NCBI RefSeq assembly: GCF_000466685.1
Contig: NZ_ANNG01000030.1
Coordinates: 19,678-83,677 of the forward strand
Length of the DNA stretch: 64,000 nucleotides
Reading direction: 5' to 3'
DNA from: Campylobacter concisus UNSWCS
GTDB lineage: Bacteria > Campylobacterota > Campylobacteria > Campylobacterales > Campylobacteraceae
Both the position numbers and the translations under genes were made by a program. The notes beneath the pieces are model-generated. The model was given only the letters and a program-made list of their open reading frames with translations. It was not told the origin of the DNA and ran no database searches. Of the stretch, positions 34,298 through 42,752 are shown piece by piece. Numbering within the stretch: the first letter of the stretch is position 1; each line of letters starts with the position of its first letter.

Positions 34298-36019
34298 ATG
34301 CAAATTTGGGATCTAAAAGCACTTTTTGCAAACGAAAAAGAGTGCGAGCAAAACGCACTAAATTTACAAAAAGAGTGCAAGAAATTTAAAGATAAATACC
34401 TAGAAATTTATGAAAATTTAAAAACAGACGAGTTTTTAAAGGCTTTTTCTGAATATGAAAGCTTGATAGCTAAAATTTCAAAGGTAATGACTTACGCTTT
34501 TTTAAATTTTGCCAAAGATACAAGTAAGGGCGCATTTTACGCAAAGATCGATGAGATAGCGACAAAAGCAAATGAAAATTTGATATTTTTTGAGATCAAA
34601 TTTAATGAATTTAGCCCTAAAAAACAAGAAGAGATCATCAAAAGCTCCAAAAAATACGGCTACTATCTAAGCAACCTCGCCAAAGCAAAACCGCACCAGC
34701 TAAGCGTTGCCGAAGAGAGAGTGCTACTTCGCACGGCAAGCACCGGAGCTGAGGGCTTTTCAAGGCTTTTTGATGAGAGTATGAGCAAGATGAGGTTTAA
34801 ATTTAAAGGCGAGCTTTTAAACGAAGAAGAGATTTTGGCCAAGCTTCATGAGAGCGACCAAAGCGTGCGAAAACTGGCTGCCAAAAGCCTTTCAAACGAG
34901 CTTAGCAAGCACCAACACCTCCTTGGCTACATATATAATATGATAAAAACTGATCTAAAAACGAGCTGCGAACTGCGAAATTTCAAGCTTCCTGAAGAGC
35001 CAAGACACCTTGAAAATCAAATCACTAAAAAAAGCGTTGATTCACTAATTGCTGTGACTGAGAAAAATTTTGATTTAGTTTCTAAATTTTACGAGCGAAA
35101 AAGAGAGATTTTAGGCCTTAAAAAGCTTTATGACTACGATAGATACGCGCCTCTTAGCAGCGAAGGTGAATATAAATTTGATGAGTGCAAAAAGATAGTT
35201 TTAAAGGCGTTTGGGACATTTTCACCTAAATTTGGCGATATAGCTAAAAGCGCCTTTAATGACGGCTGGATCGACGTTTATCCAGCGCCAAACAAGCGAG
35301 GTGGCGCGTTTTCTCACTCAGGATCAAGCGACACTCACCCTTATGTTTTGCTAAATCACACAAACCAGCGAAGAGACCTTTTCACGCTTGCCCACGAGCT
35401 TGGTCACGCTGTGCATCAAAAGCTCTCTTATAGCGTAAGCTACCTAAACTCAGACACCCCGCTGACCACGGCTGAGACGGCTTCAGTCTTTTGCGAGATG
35501 CTAGTTTTTGACCACGTAAAAGATGGCCTTAGCAAAAAAGAGAAAATTTCACTGCTCGCTGGCAAGATCGAGGATATATTTGCCACGCTTTACCGCCAGA
35601 TAAATTTCACCACCTTTGAAAGGGCCGTGCATGCACACGAGGGCGAGATCAGCCTAGATGAGCTAAATAAAATTTGGCTAAGAGAGAGCAAAAAGATGTT
35701 TGGCAAAAGTGTCACACTAAATGACTATTACAAAGTTTGGTGGAGCTACATCCCACACTTCATCCATACGCCATTTTACTGCTACGCCTACTCTTACGCG
35801 CAGCTTCTTGTGCTTGCACTTTTTGGGCTTTACAAAAGTGGCAAATGCGAAAATTTTGTTGAAATTTACACCGAGTTTTTGAGCCTTGGCGGGAGTCTTA
35901 GCCCAAGGGAGCTTGTGGGTAAATTTGGCTTTGATATAGATGATAAAAATTTCTGGCAGATCGGCATAAACGAGGTCAAAAAACTAGTAGATGAGTTTTT
36001 AGAAATTTCAAAGGATTAA
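34298..36019 (+). CDS. pepF: Oligoendopeptidase F (M3 family)
   Basis: A 573-aa cytoplasmic zinc peptidase that cuts short peptides. The zinc site is HELGH in FTLAHELGHAVHQKL (about residue 365), and the third ligand is in the downstream ETASVFCEML helix (TTAETAS). GGAFSHSGSSDTHPYV precedes the active site, as in M3B peptidases. It starts 87 nt after sstT, behind that gene's terminator, and leads a plus-strand run with a 1-nt gap to the next gene. Confidence 0.93.
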   Translation: MQIWDLKALFANEKECEQNALNLQKECKKFKDKYLEIYENLKTDEFLKAFSEYESLIAKISKVMTYAFLNFAKDTSKGAFYAKIDEIATKANENLIFFEIKFNEFSPKKQEEIIKSSKKYGYYLSNLAKAKPHQLSVAEERVLLRTASTGAEGFSRLFDESMSKMRFKFKGELLNEEEILAKLHESDQSVRKLAAKSLSNELSKHQHLLGYIYNMIKTDLKTSCELRNFKLPEEPRHLENQITKKSVDSLIAVTEKNFDLVSKFYERKREILGLKKLYDYDRYAPLSSEGEYKFDECKKIVLKAFGTFSPKFGDIAKSAFNDGWIDVYPAPNKRGGAFSHSGSSDTHPYVLLNHTNQRRDLFTLAHELGHAVHQKLSYSVSYLNSDTPLTTAETASVFCEMLVFDHVKDGLSKKEKISLLAGKIEDIFATLYRQINFTTFERAVHAHEGEISLDELNKIWLRESKKMFGKSVTLNDYYKVWWSYIPHFIHTPFYCYAYSYAQLLVLALFGLYKSGKCENFVEIYTEFLSLGGSLSPRELVGKFGFDIDDKNFWQIGINEVKKLVDEFLEISKD

Positions 36020-36020
36020 G

Positions 36021-36470
36021 ATGTTAGACGAAATTTTAGACGATGAGAAATTTGCGCTTTTGATGAAGATGCACGTCTATGAGTGCATTGATTTTTTGCT
36101 TGAAAAGGGGGTAAATTTCTCAGTTATGGCAAATTTGCCTCTAGTTAGCTTTGAGCCTAGCTTGCCAGATGAGATAAGTGGCAGCTCTAGTATGCCAGTC
36201 ATTATGTTCTCACTTGGTGGCTACACGCTTGAGAGTGCTAGGCTAACGCAAGATGAGCTAAGTTTTGAGGCTGGCTTTGGTAGTGAAAATTTTGCCTCAG
36301 TGGTATCATTTCCACTTGGCGCAGTGGTTCAAATTTTGGTTGAAAATAGCCCGATCCTTGTAAATTTTTCCATTTATAAGCCAAAAGAGAAGCAAGTCGA
36401 TCACGCTAAAAAATCAGCCTCAGTCTTTTTGCAAAACCCAAAAAATAAAGATATATTTAAGAAAAAATAG
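36021..36470 (+). CDS. Conserved protein of unknown function
   Basis: A 149-aa soluble protein without signal peptide or a family I can name. The N-terminal third is helical and acidic, the middle is beta-rich (SMPVIMFSLGGYTLESA, SFPLGAVVQILVEN), and the end is basic (HAKKSASVFLQNPKNKDIFKKK). The strand pattern suggests a small barrel or SecB-like fold, but this is weak. It sits between pepF and the UvrD-type helicase, the same place as an uncharacterised gene in C. jejuni as I recall it, so it is a conserved lineage gene. Confidence 0.6.
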   Translation: MLDEILDDEKFALLMKMHVYECIDFLLEKGVNFSVMANLPLVSFEPSLPDEISGSSSMPVIMFSLGGYTLESARLTQDELSFEAGFGSENFASVVSFPLGAVVQILVENSPILVNFSIYKPKEKQVDHAKKSASVFLQNPKNKDIFKKK

Positions 36471-36483
36471 TAATTTTAAGCAT

Positions 36484-36497
36484 TTTTGGCTAAAATC
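36484..36497 (+). promoter_or_regulatory. Extended -10 promoter for the helicase gene
   Basis: Exact TTTTGGCTAAAATC word, -10 TAAAAT at 36491-36496, 25 nt before the ATG. Confidence 0.65.
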
Positions 36498-36521
36498 AAA
36501 AGAAAATTTAAAAAGCGAAAA

Positions 36522-38591
36522 ATGGAAAATTTACTATCAAATTTAAACGAAGCCCAGCGCGAAGCGGCCACCCACATAGATGGTGCGATGCTTATACTTG
36601 CAGGTGCTGGCAGTGGCAAGACAAAGACTATCACGACTAGGCTTGCCTATCTCATCGGCGAGGTCGGCATAGACGCGGCAAACACGCTAACTCTTACTTT
36701 TACAAACAAAGCCGCCAACGAGATGCGCAGCAGAGCCATGGCGATGCTAAGCCAAAGCGGCAAAAACTACTCGCCGCTTCTTTGCACATTTCACAAATTT
36801 GGGCTTTTGTTTTTAAAGCTCTACATAGAAAAGCTTGGCAGAAAAAATAACTTCGTCATAATCGACACAGACGATAAAAAACGCATCATCAAAAGCTTTG
36901 AAAGCCCAGTCGCCACGGCGATTTTGTCAAGTGAAATTTCAAACTACAAAAACTCACTTTTAAGCGTCGAAGAGGTCTATAAAAATGCAAATTTCTCTTC
37001 ATTTGACAAGAGCAAGGACAATTTTTACAAACAAGCAGCGCAAATTTATGAAAAATATGAAGACTATTTAAAGGCAAACAACCTTGTTGATTTTGACGAT
37101 TTGCTAGGGCTTACATATAAAATTTTGGACGAAAACGAAGATCTTGCTAGAGAAATTTCAAACCGCTACAAATATATAATGGTTGATGAGTATCAAGACA
37201 CAAACGACCTTCAGTATAAGCTCCTAAAAAAGCTCTGTCTATGCCACGAAAACATCTGCGTCGTGGGCGATGATGATCAAAGCATCTACGGCTGGCGTGG
37301 CGCAAAGATAGACAATATCTTAAATTTCAAAGATCAGTTTAAAGATGTAAAGATCATCAGACTTGAGAAAAACTACCGCTCGAGCGAGGCTATACTAAAG
37401 GCTGCAAACGAGCTGATAGATCATAACCGCAACCGCCTTGGCAAGAAGCTTGTAGGCACAAAAGGCGAAGGCGAGGCTGTAAATTTGATAGAAAGCTTTG
37501 ATGAGAGCGTCGAGGCTGGCAAGATCGCAAAAAATATAAAAGAGCTTTTAAGCAAAGGCGTACAGGCAAAAGATATCGCAATCTTGTACCGCATAAACGC
37601 TCTCTCGCGCTCGCTTGAAGATGGGCTAAACAAAGAGCAGATCGCCTATAAAATGGTTGGCGGAGTGAAATTCTATGAAAGAGCCGAGATCAAAGATATC
37701 ATAAGCTACCTAAGACTGATAAACAATCCAAACGATGACTTCTCAATAAGACGCATCATAAATCGCCCAAAGCGAGGACTAGGCAAAGTAAGCCTTGATA
37801 AGCTTGAAAAAATGGCATTTGAGGGTAAAATTTCCATTTTCGAGGCGATCTCAAACATCTCTGATAACGATGAAGCCTTTAGTAAAAAGGTAAAATCAGC
37901 CCTTCTTGAGTTTGCAAACAACCTTAAAGAGCTTCAAGAAAGTAGCTCGGTTTTTGACCTCATAGATAAATTTGAAGCTAAATTTGGCGTGAAAAAATAC
38001 TACGAGAGCTTGCCAGATGGTGCTGAAAGAGCGGCGAACATCGACGAGTTTTACGCTGTTTTAAAAGATCAGATCAAGCAAAATCCAAGCTTTGATCTAG
38101 AAGAGTTTTTAAACGAGATCACGCTAACAAGCGAGCAAGACGGTATTAGCGACGAGGCTATTAGTATCATGAGCGTGCATGCTAGCAAGGGGCTTGAGTT
38201 TGAGCACCTTTTTGTGATCGGCCTTGAAGAGGGATTTTTTCCGCTCATTGGCGATGGTAGCGACATCGAAGAGGAGCGCAGGCTAGCTTACGTAGCGATA
38301 ACAAGAGCTAAAAGGACACTTAGCCTAAGCTTTGCAAATTCACGCTTTTACAAAGGTCAGCGCACAAGGCTAAATAAGAGTAGATTTTTAAGCGAGAGCG
38401 GTATCACGCATGGCTCGCTAGTTATCGAACAGAGCAATGAATTTAAAAAAGGCGACCTTGTTAAACATAAAATTTTTGGTATCGGCAGGGTGAGCGCGGT
38501 TAGCAAGATCAAAAAAGAGTTTAAACTGACTATAAATTTTGGTGGCAATGTAAGAGAGATCATGTCAAGTTTCGTGGAAAAGGCCGTATGA
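36522..38591 (+). CDS. UvrD/PcrA-type ATP-dependent DNA helicase
   Basis: A 689-aa superfamily 1A 3'-5' helicase for repair and replication restart. Visible motifs, in order: LNEAQREAA (Q motif), GAGSGKTKTITTRL (Walker A, about residue 30), TFTNKAANEMR, VDEYQDTNDLQY (Walker B), VGDDDQSIYGWRGA, EKNYRSSEAIL, IMSVHASKGLEFEHLFVIG and YVAITRAKR. The C-terminal KKGDLVKHKIFGIGRV segment resembles the PcrA RNA polymerase-binding Tudor-like domain. I start it at the ATG at 36522; an earlier in-frame TTG at 36486 lies inside the promoter. It overlaps truB by 4 bp. Confidence 0.93.
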   Translation: MENLLSNLNEAQREAATHIDGAMLILAGAGSGKTKTITTRLAYLIGEVGIDAANTLTLTFTNKAANEMRSRAMAMLSQSGKNYSPLLCTFHKFGLLFLKLYIEKLGRKNNFVIIDTDDKKRIIKSFESPVATAILSSEISNYKNSLLSVEEVYKNANFSSFDKSKDNFYKQAAQIYEKYEDYLKANNLVDFDDLLGLTYKILDENEDLAREISNRYKYIMVDEYQDTNDLQYKLLKKLCLCHENICVVGDDDQSIYGWRGAKIDNILNFKDQFKDVKIIRLEKNYRSSEAILKAANELIDHNRNRLGKKLVGTKGEGEAVNLIESFDESVEAGKIAKNIKELLSKGVQAKDIAILYRINALSRSLEDGLNKEQIAYKMVGGVKFYERAEIKDIISYLRLINNPNDDFSIRRIINRPKRGLGKVSLDKLEKMAFEGKISIFEAISNISDNDEAFSKKVKSALLEFANNLKELQESSSVFDLIDKFEAKFGVKKYYESLPDGAERAANIDEFYAVLKDQIKQNPSFDLEEFLNEITLTSEQDGISDEAISIMSVHASKGLEFEHLFVIGLEEGFFPLIGDGSDIEEERRLAYVAITRAKRTLSLSFANSRFYKGQRTRLNKSRFLSESGITHGSLVIEQSNEFKKGDLVKHKIFGIGRVSAVSKIKKEFKLTINFGGNVREIMSSFVEKAV

Positions 38592-39409
38592 ACGCCATTT
38601 TCGTGGCAAACAAGCCTGCTGGCATGAGCTCAAACCACTTTTTAGGACGACTAAAGAGAAAATATGGCGTTAAAAAGGCTGGATTTTCAGGCACGCTTGA
38701 TCCATTTGCGAGTGGCTGTCTGATAGTCGCTTTTGGCTCGTATACGAAATTTTTTAGATTTTTAGACAAAAGCCCAAAGGTCTATGAGGCGACTATTTGG
38801 CTTGGGGCGAGCAGTCCTAGCATGGATAATGAAAATATCACTGAAATTTCAAATGTAAAAGAGCTAAATTTAGAAAAGCTTGAAGCCATAAGAGGCGAGC
38901 TAACTGGTAAGATAAGCTATATCCCGCCAAAATTTAGTGCCAAACATGTAAATGGCACAAGAGCTTACAAACTAGCAAGAAGCGGCGAAGAATTTGAGCT
39001 AAAGCCAGAGACAATGGAAATTTATGAGAGTGAAATTTTGAATTATTCACACCCTTTTTTGACACTTCGTTTAAGTGTAAGTGAGGGGAGTTACATCCGC
39101 TCTTATGCAGAAATTTTTGGGGAAAAAGTTGGTTATAATGTAACTTTAAGCTCATTAAAGAGGGTAAGTGAGGGTAAATTTCGCTATGAAAATGAAAAAT
39201 TTTTAAATATTTGCAATTTTTTAAATATTGAGCAAAACACGTATTTTGGGGATATTAATAACATACTAGACGGCAAGAAATTAAAAATTAACGATTTTGA
39301 AACACAAACACAAGGAATTTATTTGCTAAATTATGATAAATTTATGAGCGTAATCCAAATCATGGATGATACTATAAATTACACTTTAAACAAGGTAGAA
39401 AAATGTTAA
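38588..39409 (+). CDS. truB: tRNA pseudouridine-55 synthase
   Basis: Makes the T-loop pseudouridine of tRNAs. The catalytic aspartate is in GFSGTLDPFASG (residues 36-47), preceded by the NKPAGMSSNHFL start and followed by YIPPKFSAKHVNG and EGSYIRS. The 273-aa length is usual for this phylum. The last 7 bp overlap csrA. The start overlaps the helicase gene by 4 bp, so truB is translationally coupled to both neighbours. Confidence 0.93.
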   Translation: MNAIFVANKPAGMSSNHFLGRLKRKYGVKKAGFSGTLDPFASGCLIVAFGSYTKFFRFLDKSPKVYEATIWLGASSPSMDNENITEISNVKELNLEKLEAIRGELTGKISYIPPKFSAKHVNGTRAYKLARSGEEFELKPETMEIYESEILNYSHPFLTLRLSVSEGSYIRSYAEIFGEKVGYNVTLSSLKRVSEGKFRYENEKFLNICNFLNIEQNTYFGDINNILDGKKLKINDFETQTQGIYLLNYDKFMSVIQIMDDTINYTLNKVEKC

Positions 39410-39633
39410 TCTTAGCAAGAAAAGAAAACGAAGAAATTTTACTAGGCAACGACATAAAAGTCGTCGTAGTAAGTATCTCAAAAAGCACCGTTAAGCTTGG
39501 TATCGAGGCCCCGCGCAACACAATGATACTAAGAAGCGAGCTGGCAAACGATATTAAAAACGAAAATATCCACGCCACCAAAAAAGCAAGCGAAGCCGAT
39601 ATCCACGAGCTTGCGAAAAAAATCGAGAAATGA
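39403..39633 (+). CDS. csrA: Carbon storage regulator CsrA
   Basis: A 76-aa RNA-binding dimer that blocks translation by binding ANGGA sites in mRNA leaders; in Campylobacter it controls flagellin translation and is antagonised by FliW. The N-terminus MLILARKENEEILLG and the IEAPRNTMILR segment (residues 39-49) are the conserved beta-strand core, and the C-terminal tail is longer and more charged than in E. coli CsrA (61 aa), typical of Campylobacter. It overlaps truB by 7 bp and ispE by 4 bp. Confidence 0.95.
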   Translation: MLILARKENEEILLGNDIKVVVVSISKSTVKLGIEAPRNTMILRSELANDIKNENIHATKKASEADIHELAKKIEK

Positions 39634-40373
39634 AAAGCTTTGCAAAGATCAACATATTTTTGAAGGTAGTTGGCACCAGAGGCAACTACCACGAAATTTT
39701 GTCACGTTTTGTTCTTTGCGAGCAACTTTTTGATGAAATTTATTTTGAAAAGTCAAATTCTTTTGCTATCGAATGCGACAACAAAGAGATAAAAGAGAAC
39801 ATCATCCAAAAAGCGATAGACGAGCTAAAAAAAGCTGGCTTTTCAAACGAGCTAGATGAGTTTTTTAGCTCTCATAAAATCATCATCAACAAACAAATCC
39901 CAATAGGTGCTGGTCTAGGAGGAGGCAGTTCAAACGCCGCCACCTTTTTACTTATGGTAAATGACGAGCTAAATTTAAATATAAAACGCGAAAATTTGAT
40001 GCAAATAGCCTCTAAAATCGGCGCTGATGTGACCTTTTTTGTAAGTGGCTACAAGGCAGCAAATGTAAGCGGCATAGGCGAGATCATAGAAGAATTTGAC
40101 GATGAAGTGCCAAATTTAAATACTTTCACGCCAAATGTTTTTTGCTCCACACCGATGGTTTATCAAGAATTTAGAAGCAATTTCTTACAATACATAGACG
40201 TTAATGCTGCAAAAAAGATGCAAAATTTAAAGAGCAAAGAACTACTTGAAATTTATAAAAACGAGGAGCTAAACGATCTTTTTGCCCCATGCTTTAAGCT
40301 CTATCCACAGATGAACGAGTTTAGGGATAAATTTCTAAGCGGCAGCGGAAGTAGCGTATTTAGCGTAAAATAA
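39630..40373 (+). CDS. ispE: 4-diphosphocytidyl-2-C-methyl-D-erythritol kinase
   Basis: A GHMP kinase in the non-mevalonate isoprenoid pathway. The ATP loop is [18 protein letters not shown] near residue 90, with [10 protein letters not shown] at the N-terminus and [10 protein letters not shown] at the C-terminus (motif 3). At 247 aa it is compact, as in other epsilonproteobacteria. It overlaps csrA by 4 bp; smpB begins 11 nt after it. Confidence 0.93.
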   Translation: MKSFAKINIFLKVVGTRGNYHEILSRFVLCEQLFDEIYFEKSNSFAIECDNKEIKENIIQKAIDELKKAGFSNELDEFFSSHKIIINKQIPIGAGLGGGSSNAATFLLMVNDELNLNIKRENLMQIASKIGADVTFFVSGYKAANVSGIGEIIEEFDDEVPNLNTFTPNVFCSTPMVYQEFRSNFLQYIDVNAAKKMQNLKSKELLEIYKNEELNDLFAPCFKLYPQMNEFRDKFLSGSGSSVFSVK

Positions 40374-40384
40374 AAGGTAAAATT

Positions 40385-40840
40385 TTGATAAAAGATCTAG
40401 CAAAAAACAAAAAAGCTTTGCACGACTTTAGCATACTTGAGACCTTTGAGGCTGGCATCGTTTTAAAAGGCAGCGAGGTCAAGGCTCTAAGGATTGGCAG
40501 AGCAAATTTAAAAGATAGCTTTGTGCGCGTCATAAAGGGCGAGCTTTTCTTACTAAATGCCCATATCAGCTATCTTGAAACCACACACAGCGCATTTCGT
40601 CCAAATGAGCGAGCAGCCAGAAAACTTTTGATGCACAGAAAGCAGATCGATAAAATTTTCGGTCAAGTCTCACAAGATGGGCTTACTTTGGTTGTTTTAG
40701 CACTTTATCTAAGCGATAAAAACATCGTAAAAGCAAGACTGGCCCTTGCAAAAGGTAAAAATTTACACGACAAGCGCGAAACTTTAAAGAGACGCGAGGC
40801 AGACAAAGAGGCAAGAGCTGCCATAAAAAGATATGTTTAA
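40385..40840 (+). CDS. smpB: SsrA-binding protein
   Basis: Binds tmRNA and delivers it to stalled ribosomes in trans-translation. The 151-aa protein shows the family core [16 protein letters not shown] (about 20-35), [15 protein letters not shown] and the basic C-terminal tail [21 protein letters not shown] that enters the mRNA channel. It starts with TTG, with AAGGT 8 nt upstream; no ATG gives the conserved N-terminus. The tmRNA gene itself is not in the window. Confidence 0.94.
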   Translation: MIKDLAKNKKALHDFSILETFEAGIVLKGSEVKALRIGRANLKDSFVRVIKGELFLLNAHISYLETTHSAFRPNERAARKLLMHRKQIDKIFGQVSQDGLTLVVLALYLSDKNIVKARLALAKGKNLHDKRETLKRREADKEARAAIKRYV

Positions 40841-40848
40841 GGGATAAG

Positions 40849-41445
40849 ATGAAAAATTTACTTGTTTTAATAATCGCTTTATTTGCTTTTTTTGGTTGTG
40901 GCGAAGATGAGAGCAGCAGTGCAAATTTTAAAGAATTTAGCCCAAATGAAGAGGTCAAACTTGTAGATGTAAGCGGCAAGGAGCTTACTTTAGTTAGAAA
41001 AGATCACGGCTTTGCTATCAAAAATGATGAAAATAAGGTTTTAATGATCGACATTTTTGGCACATTTTGCCCACCTTGCCAAAAAGAGGCAGCCGAGCTT
41101 ACAAAATATCAGCTTGAAAACAAAGATAAATTTACGCTAATTGGACTAACTCACTTTGAAAATGTCACAAATGAGTATGTTTTGCATGAATTTATGCAAA
41201 AATTTAACGCCTACTACTTCATAACAAACGATCAAAAGATAAATGACAGGCTTGCCGAGCAGATCGTAAGAGATATAGAATACAAACACGAGATCGCACT
41301 ACCTTTTAAAGTGGTGATAAAAAACGGCGAATATCAAATTTTAACAGACGTAGATAGCGGACAATACGGAGTTAAATACTATCTTGGCGGCATAAAAGTC
41401 ACAAAAATGAAAGAAGATTTGGCAAAAATCTATGAAACAAAATAA
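40849..41445 (+). CDS. Thioredoxin-like lipoprotein
   Basis: A 198-aa envelope protein. The signal peptide ends in the lipobox FFGC (Cys17), and a TlpA/ResA-type thioredoxin fold carries the active-site pair FGTFCPPCQKE near residue 74. It is probably a periplasmic thiol reductase or disulfide exchange protein, for example in cytochrome c maturation or oxidative-stress repair. The substrate is unknown. It starts 8 nt after smpB and is the last gene before the sigma-54 promoter of flgB. Confidence 0.85.
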   Translation: MKNLLVLIIALFAFFGCGEDESSSANFKEFSPNEEVKLVDVSGKELTLVRKDHGFAIKNDENKVLMIDIFGTFCPPCQKEAAELTKYQLENKDKFTLIGLTHFENVTNEYVLHEFMQKFNAYYFITNDQKINDRLAEQIVRDIEYKHEIALPFKVVIKNGEYQILTDVDSGQYGVKYYLGGIKVTKMKEDLAKIYETK

Positions 41446-41458
41446 ATTTGCCTTACAT

Positions 41459-41476
41459 TTGGAACATCATTTGCTT
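41459..41476 (+). promoter_or_regulatory. Sigma-54 promoter of the flgBC-fliE operon
   Basis: TTGGAACATCATTTGCTT has GG (-24) and GC (-12) exactly 10 bp apart and fits the Campylobacter RpoN consensus closely. It is 31 nt before the flgB ATG and is the usual class of promoter for rod and hook genes controlled by FlgSR. Confidence 0.88.
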
Positions 41477-41507
41477 ATAAATGTGTGAAATTTTAGAAGG
41501 ACTTTAA

Positions 41508-41942
41508 ATGTTTGTTTTAGATAGATCAAAATCTAGCCCATTAGTCGAATCAGCCCTTGCAGGCAGAGAGCTACGCCAAAAGCTCATCTCTGGCAACCTT
41601 GCAAATGTTGATACGCCATTTTACAAGGCTAGAGATGTAAGATTTGAAGATGTTTTAAGAGAAAAAGCAAATGAAATTTACAACGTTTCAGAGAGCAAAA
41701 AACTAAATTTAGCTAAAACAAACGAAGCGCACATGGCTGCGGTTGATTTTCCAAAAAGTGACACAGCTCAAATTTTCTTGCGCGATGGTCATATGGCTAG
41801 AAACGATGCAAACACAGTCGATCTTGATGTTGAGACAACAGAAATGGGCAAAAATACAGTTATGATAAACGCCCTTGATAGCGCCTACAAGGCTCAGGGC
41901 AATATCTTTAAAAGCGTAATAGATGCAAGCGCTAAGAACTAG
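41508..41942 (+). CDS. flgB: Flagellar basal-body rod protein FlgB
   Basis: Proximal rod subunit of the flagellum, 144 aa, exported by the flagellar type III system without a cleaved signal. RQKLISGNLANVDTPFYKARDV near residue 25 is the rod-protein signature, and the C-terminal ENTVMINALDSAYKAQGNIFK-type helix (split here by the motif NTVMINAL) builds the coiled-coil rod. AGGA lies upstream. It is first in flgB-flgC-fliE behind a sigma-54 promoter. Confidence 0.95.
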   Translation: MFVLDRSKSSPLVESALAGRELRQKLISGNLANVDTPFYKARDVRFEDVLREKANEIYNVSESKKLNLAKTNEAHMAAVDFPKSDTAQIFLRDGHMARNDANTVDLDVETTEMGKNTVMINALDSAYKAQGNIFKSVIDASAKN

Positions 41943-41950
41943 GAGAGATG

Positions 41951-42451
41951 ATGTCATACTTAAATGATTTTGATATTAGCGGATATGGACTAAGCGCGCA
42001 ACGCTTCAGAATGAACGTCATCAGCTCAAATATAGCAAATGCTCAAACCACAAGAACGGCTGAGGGCGGCCCTTACAGAAGGCAAGAGGTCATTTTTAAA
42101 GAGATGAACTTTGATAAAATTTTAAACGATCAACTTAAAAACTCACAAAGTCTGCTTGATTATGAAAATCCACTAGACGATCCAAGCTCACCCAAAAACG
42201 CTCACCCTGCCCTAACTAGCGTGATCGTAGATAAAGTGGTGCGCGATGACAAGGATTTTCAACTAAAATACGACCCTAGCCACCCGGACGCAAATGCAAA
42301 TGGCTACGTCGCATTTCCAAATATAAACCCAGTCATCGAGATGGCTGACTTGCTTGAGGCGACAAGGGCCTATCAAGCAAATGTAGCGTCATTTCAAAAC
42401 GCAAAAACAATAGCACAAAGTGCGATATCACTTATTTCAGGACAAGCATAA
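41951..42451 (+). CDS. flgC: Flagellar basal-body rod protein FlgC
   Basis: Proximal rod subunit, 166 aa. The N-terminal GYGLSAQRFRMNVISSNIANA is the rod signature (quoted in part: SAQRFRMNVISSNIAN), and VEMADLLEATRAYQANV-like C-terminal residues (EMADLLEATRAYQANV) form the second coiled-coil. Two adjacent ATGs exist; the one at 41951 has the better spacing to AGGAG. It overlaps fliE by 1 bp. Confidence 0.95.
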   Translation: MSYLNDFDISGYGLSAQRFRMNVISSNIANAQTTRTAEGGPYRRQEVIFKEMNFDKILNDQLKNSQSLLDYENPLDDPSSPKNAHPALTSVIVDKVVRDDKDFQLKYDPSHPDANANGYVAFPNINPVIEMADLLEATRAYQANVASFQNAKTIAQSAISLISGQA

Positions 42452-42744
42452 TGATAAATAGTATAAATTTAGATAAGTTAAATAAAAACGAAAATTCAAA
42501 CAAAATAGCAAAAGCAGGCGAAGAAGGCGGCTTTGAAAACGCACTAAACGACTCTTTAAAAGAGCTAAACAAGGTTCAAATCAATGCTGATAAAGCCATC
42601 GCAGACCTTGCAACTGGCGAGGTAAAAGACCTTCATCAAGCAGCTATCGCGATAGGCAAAGCAGAGACTAGTATGAAGCTTATGCTAGAAATTCGCAACA
42701 AAGCGCTAAGCGCATACAAAGAAATTTCAAGAACGCAAATTTAA
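42451..42744 (+). CDS. fliE: Flagellar hook-basal body protein FliE
   Basis: Small 97-aa adaptor that joins the MS ring to the rod. The C-terminal half (DLHQAAIAIGKAETSMKLML followed by EIRNKALSAYKEI) is the conserved coiled-coil-forming part; the N-terminus is variable and polar. It is third in the flgB-flgC-fliE operon and is followed after 8 nt by a penicillin-binding protein gene. Confidence 0.94.
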   Translation: MINSINLDKLNKNENSNKIAKAGEEGGFENALNDSLKELNKVQINADKAIADLATGEVKDLHQAAIAIGKAETSMKLMLEIRNKALSAYKEISRTQI

Positions 42745-42752
42745 GCCATTGA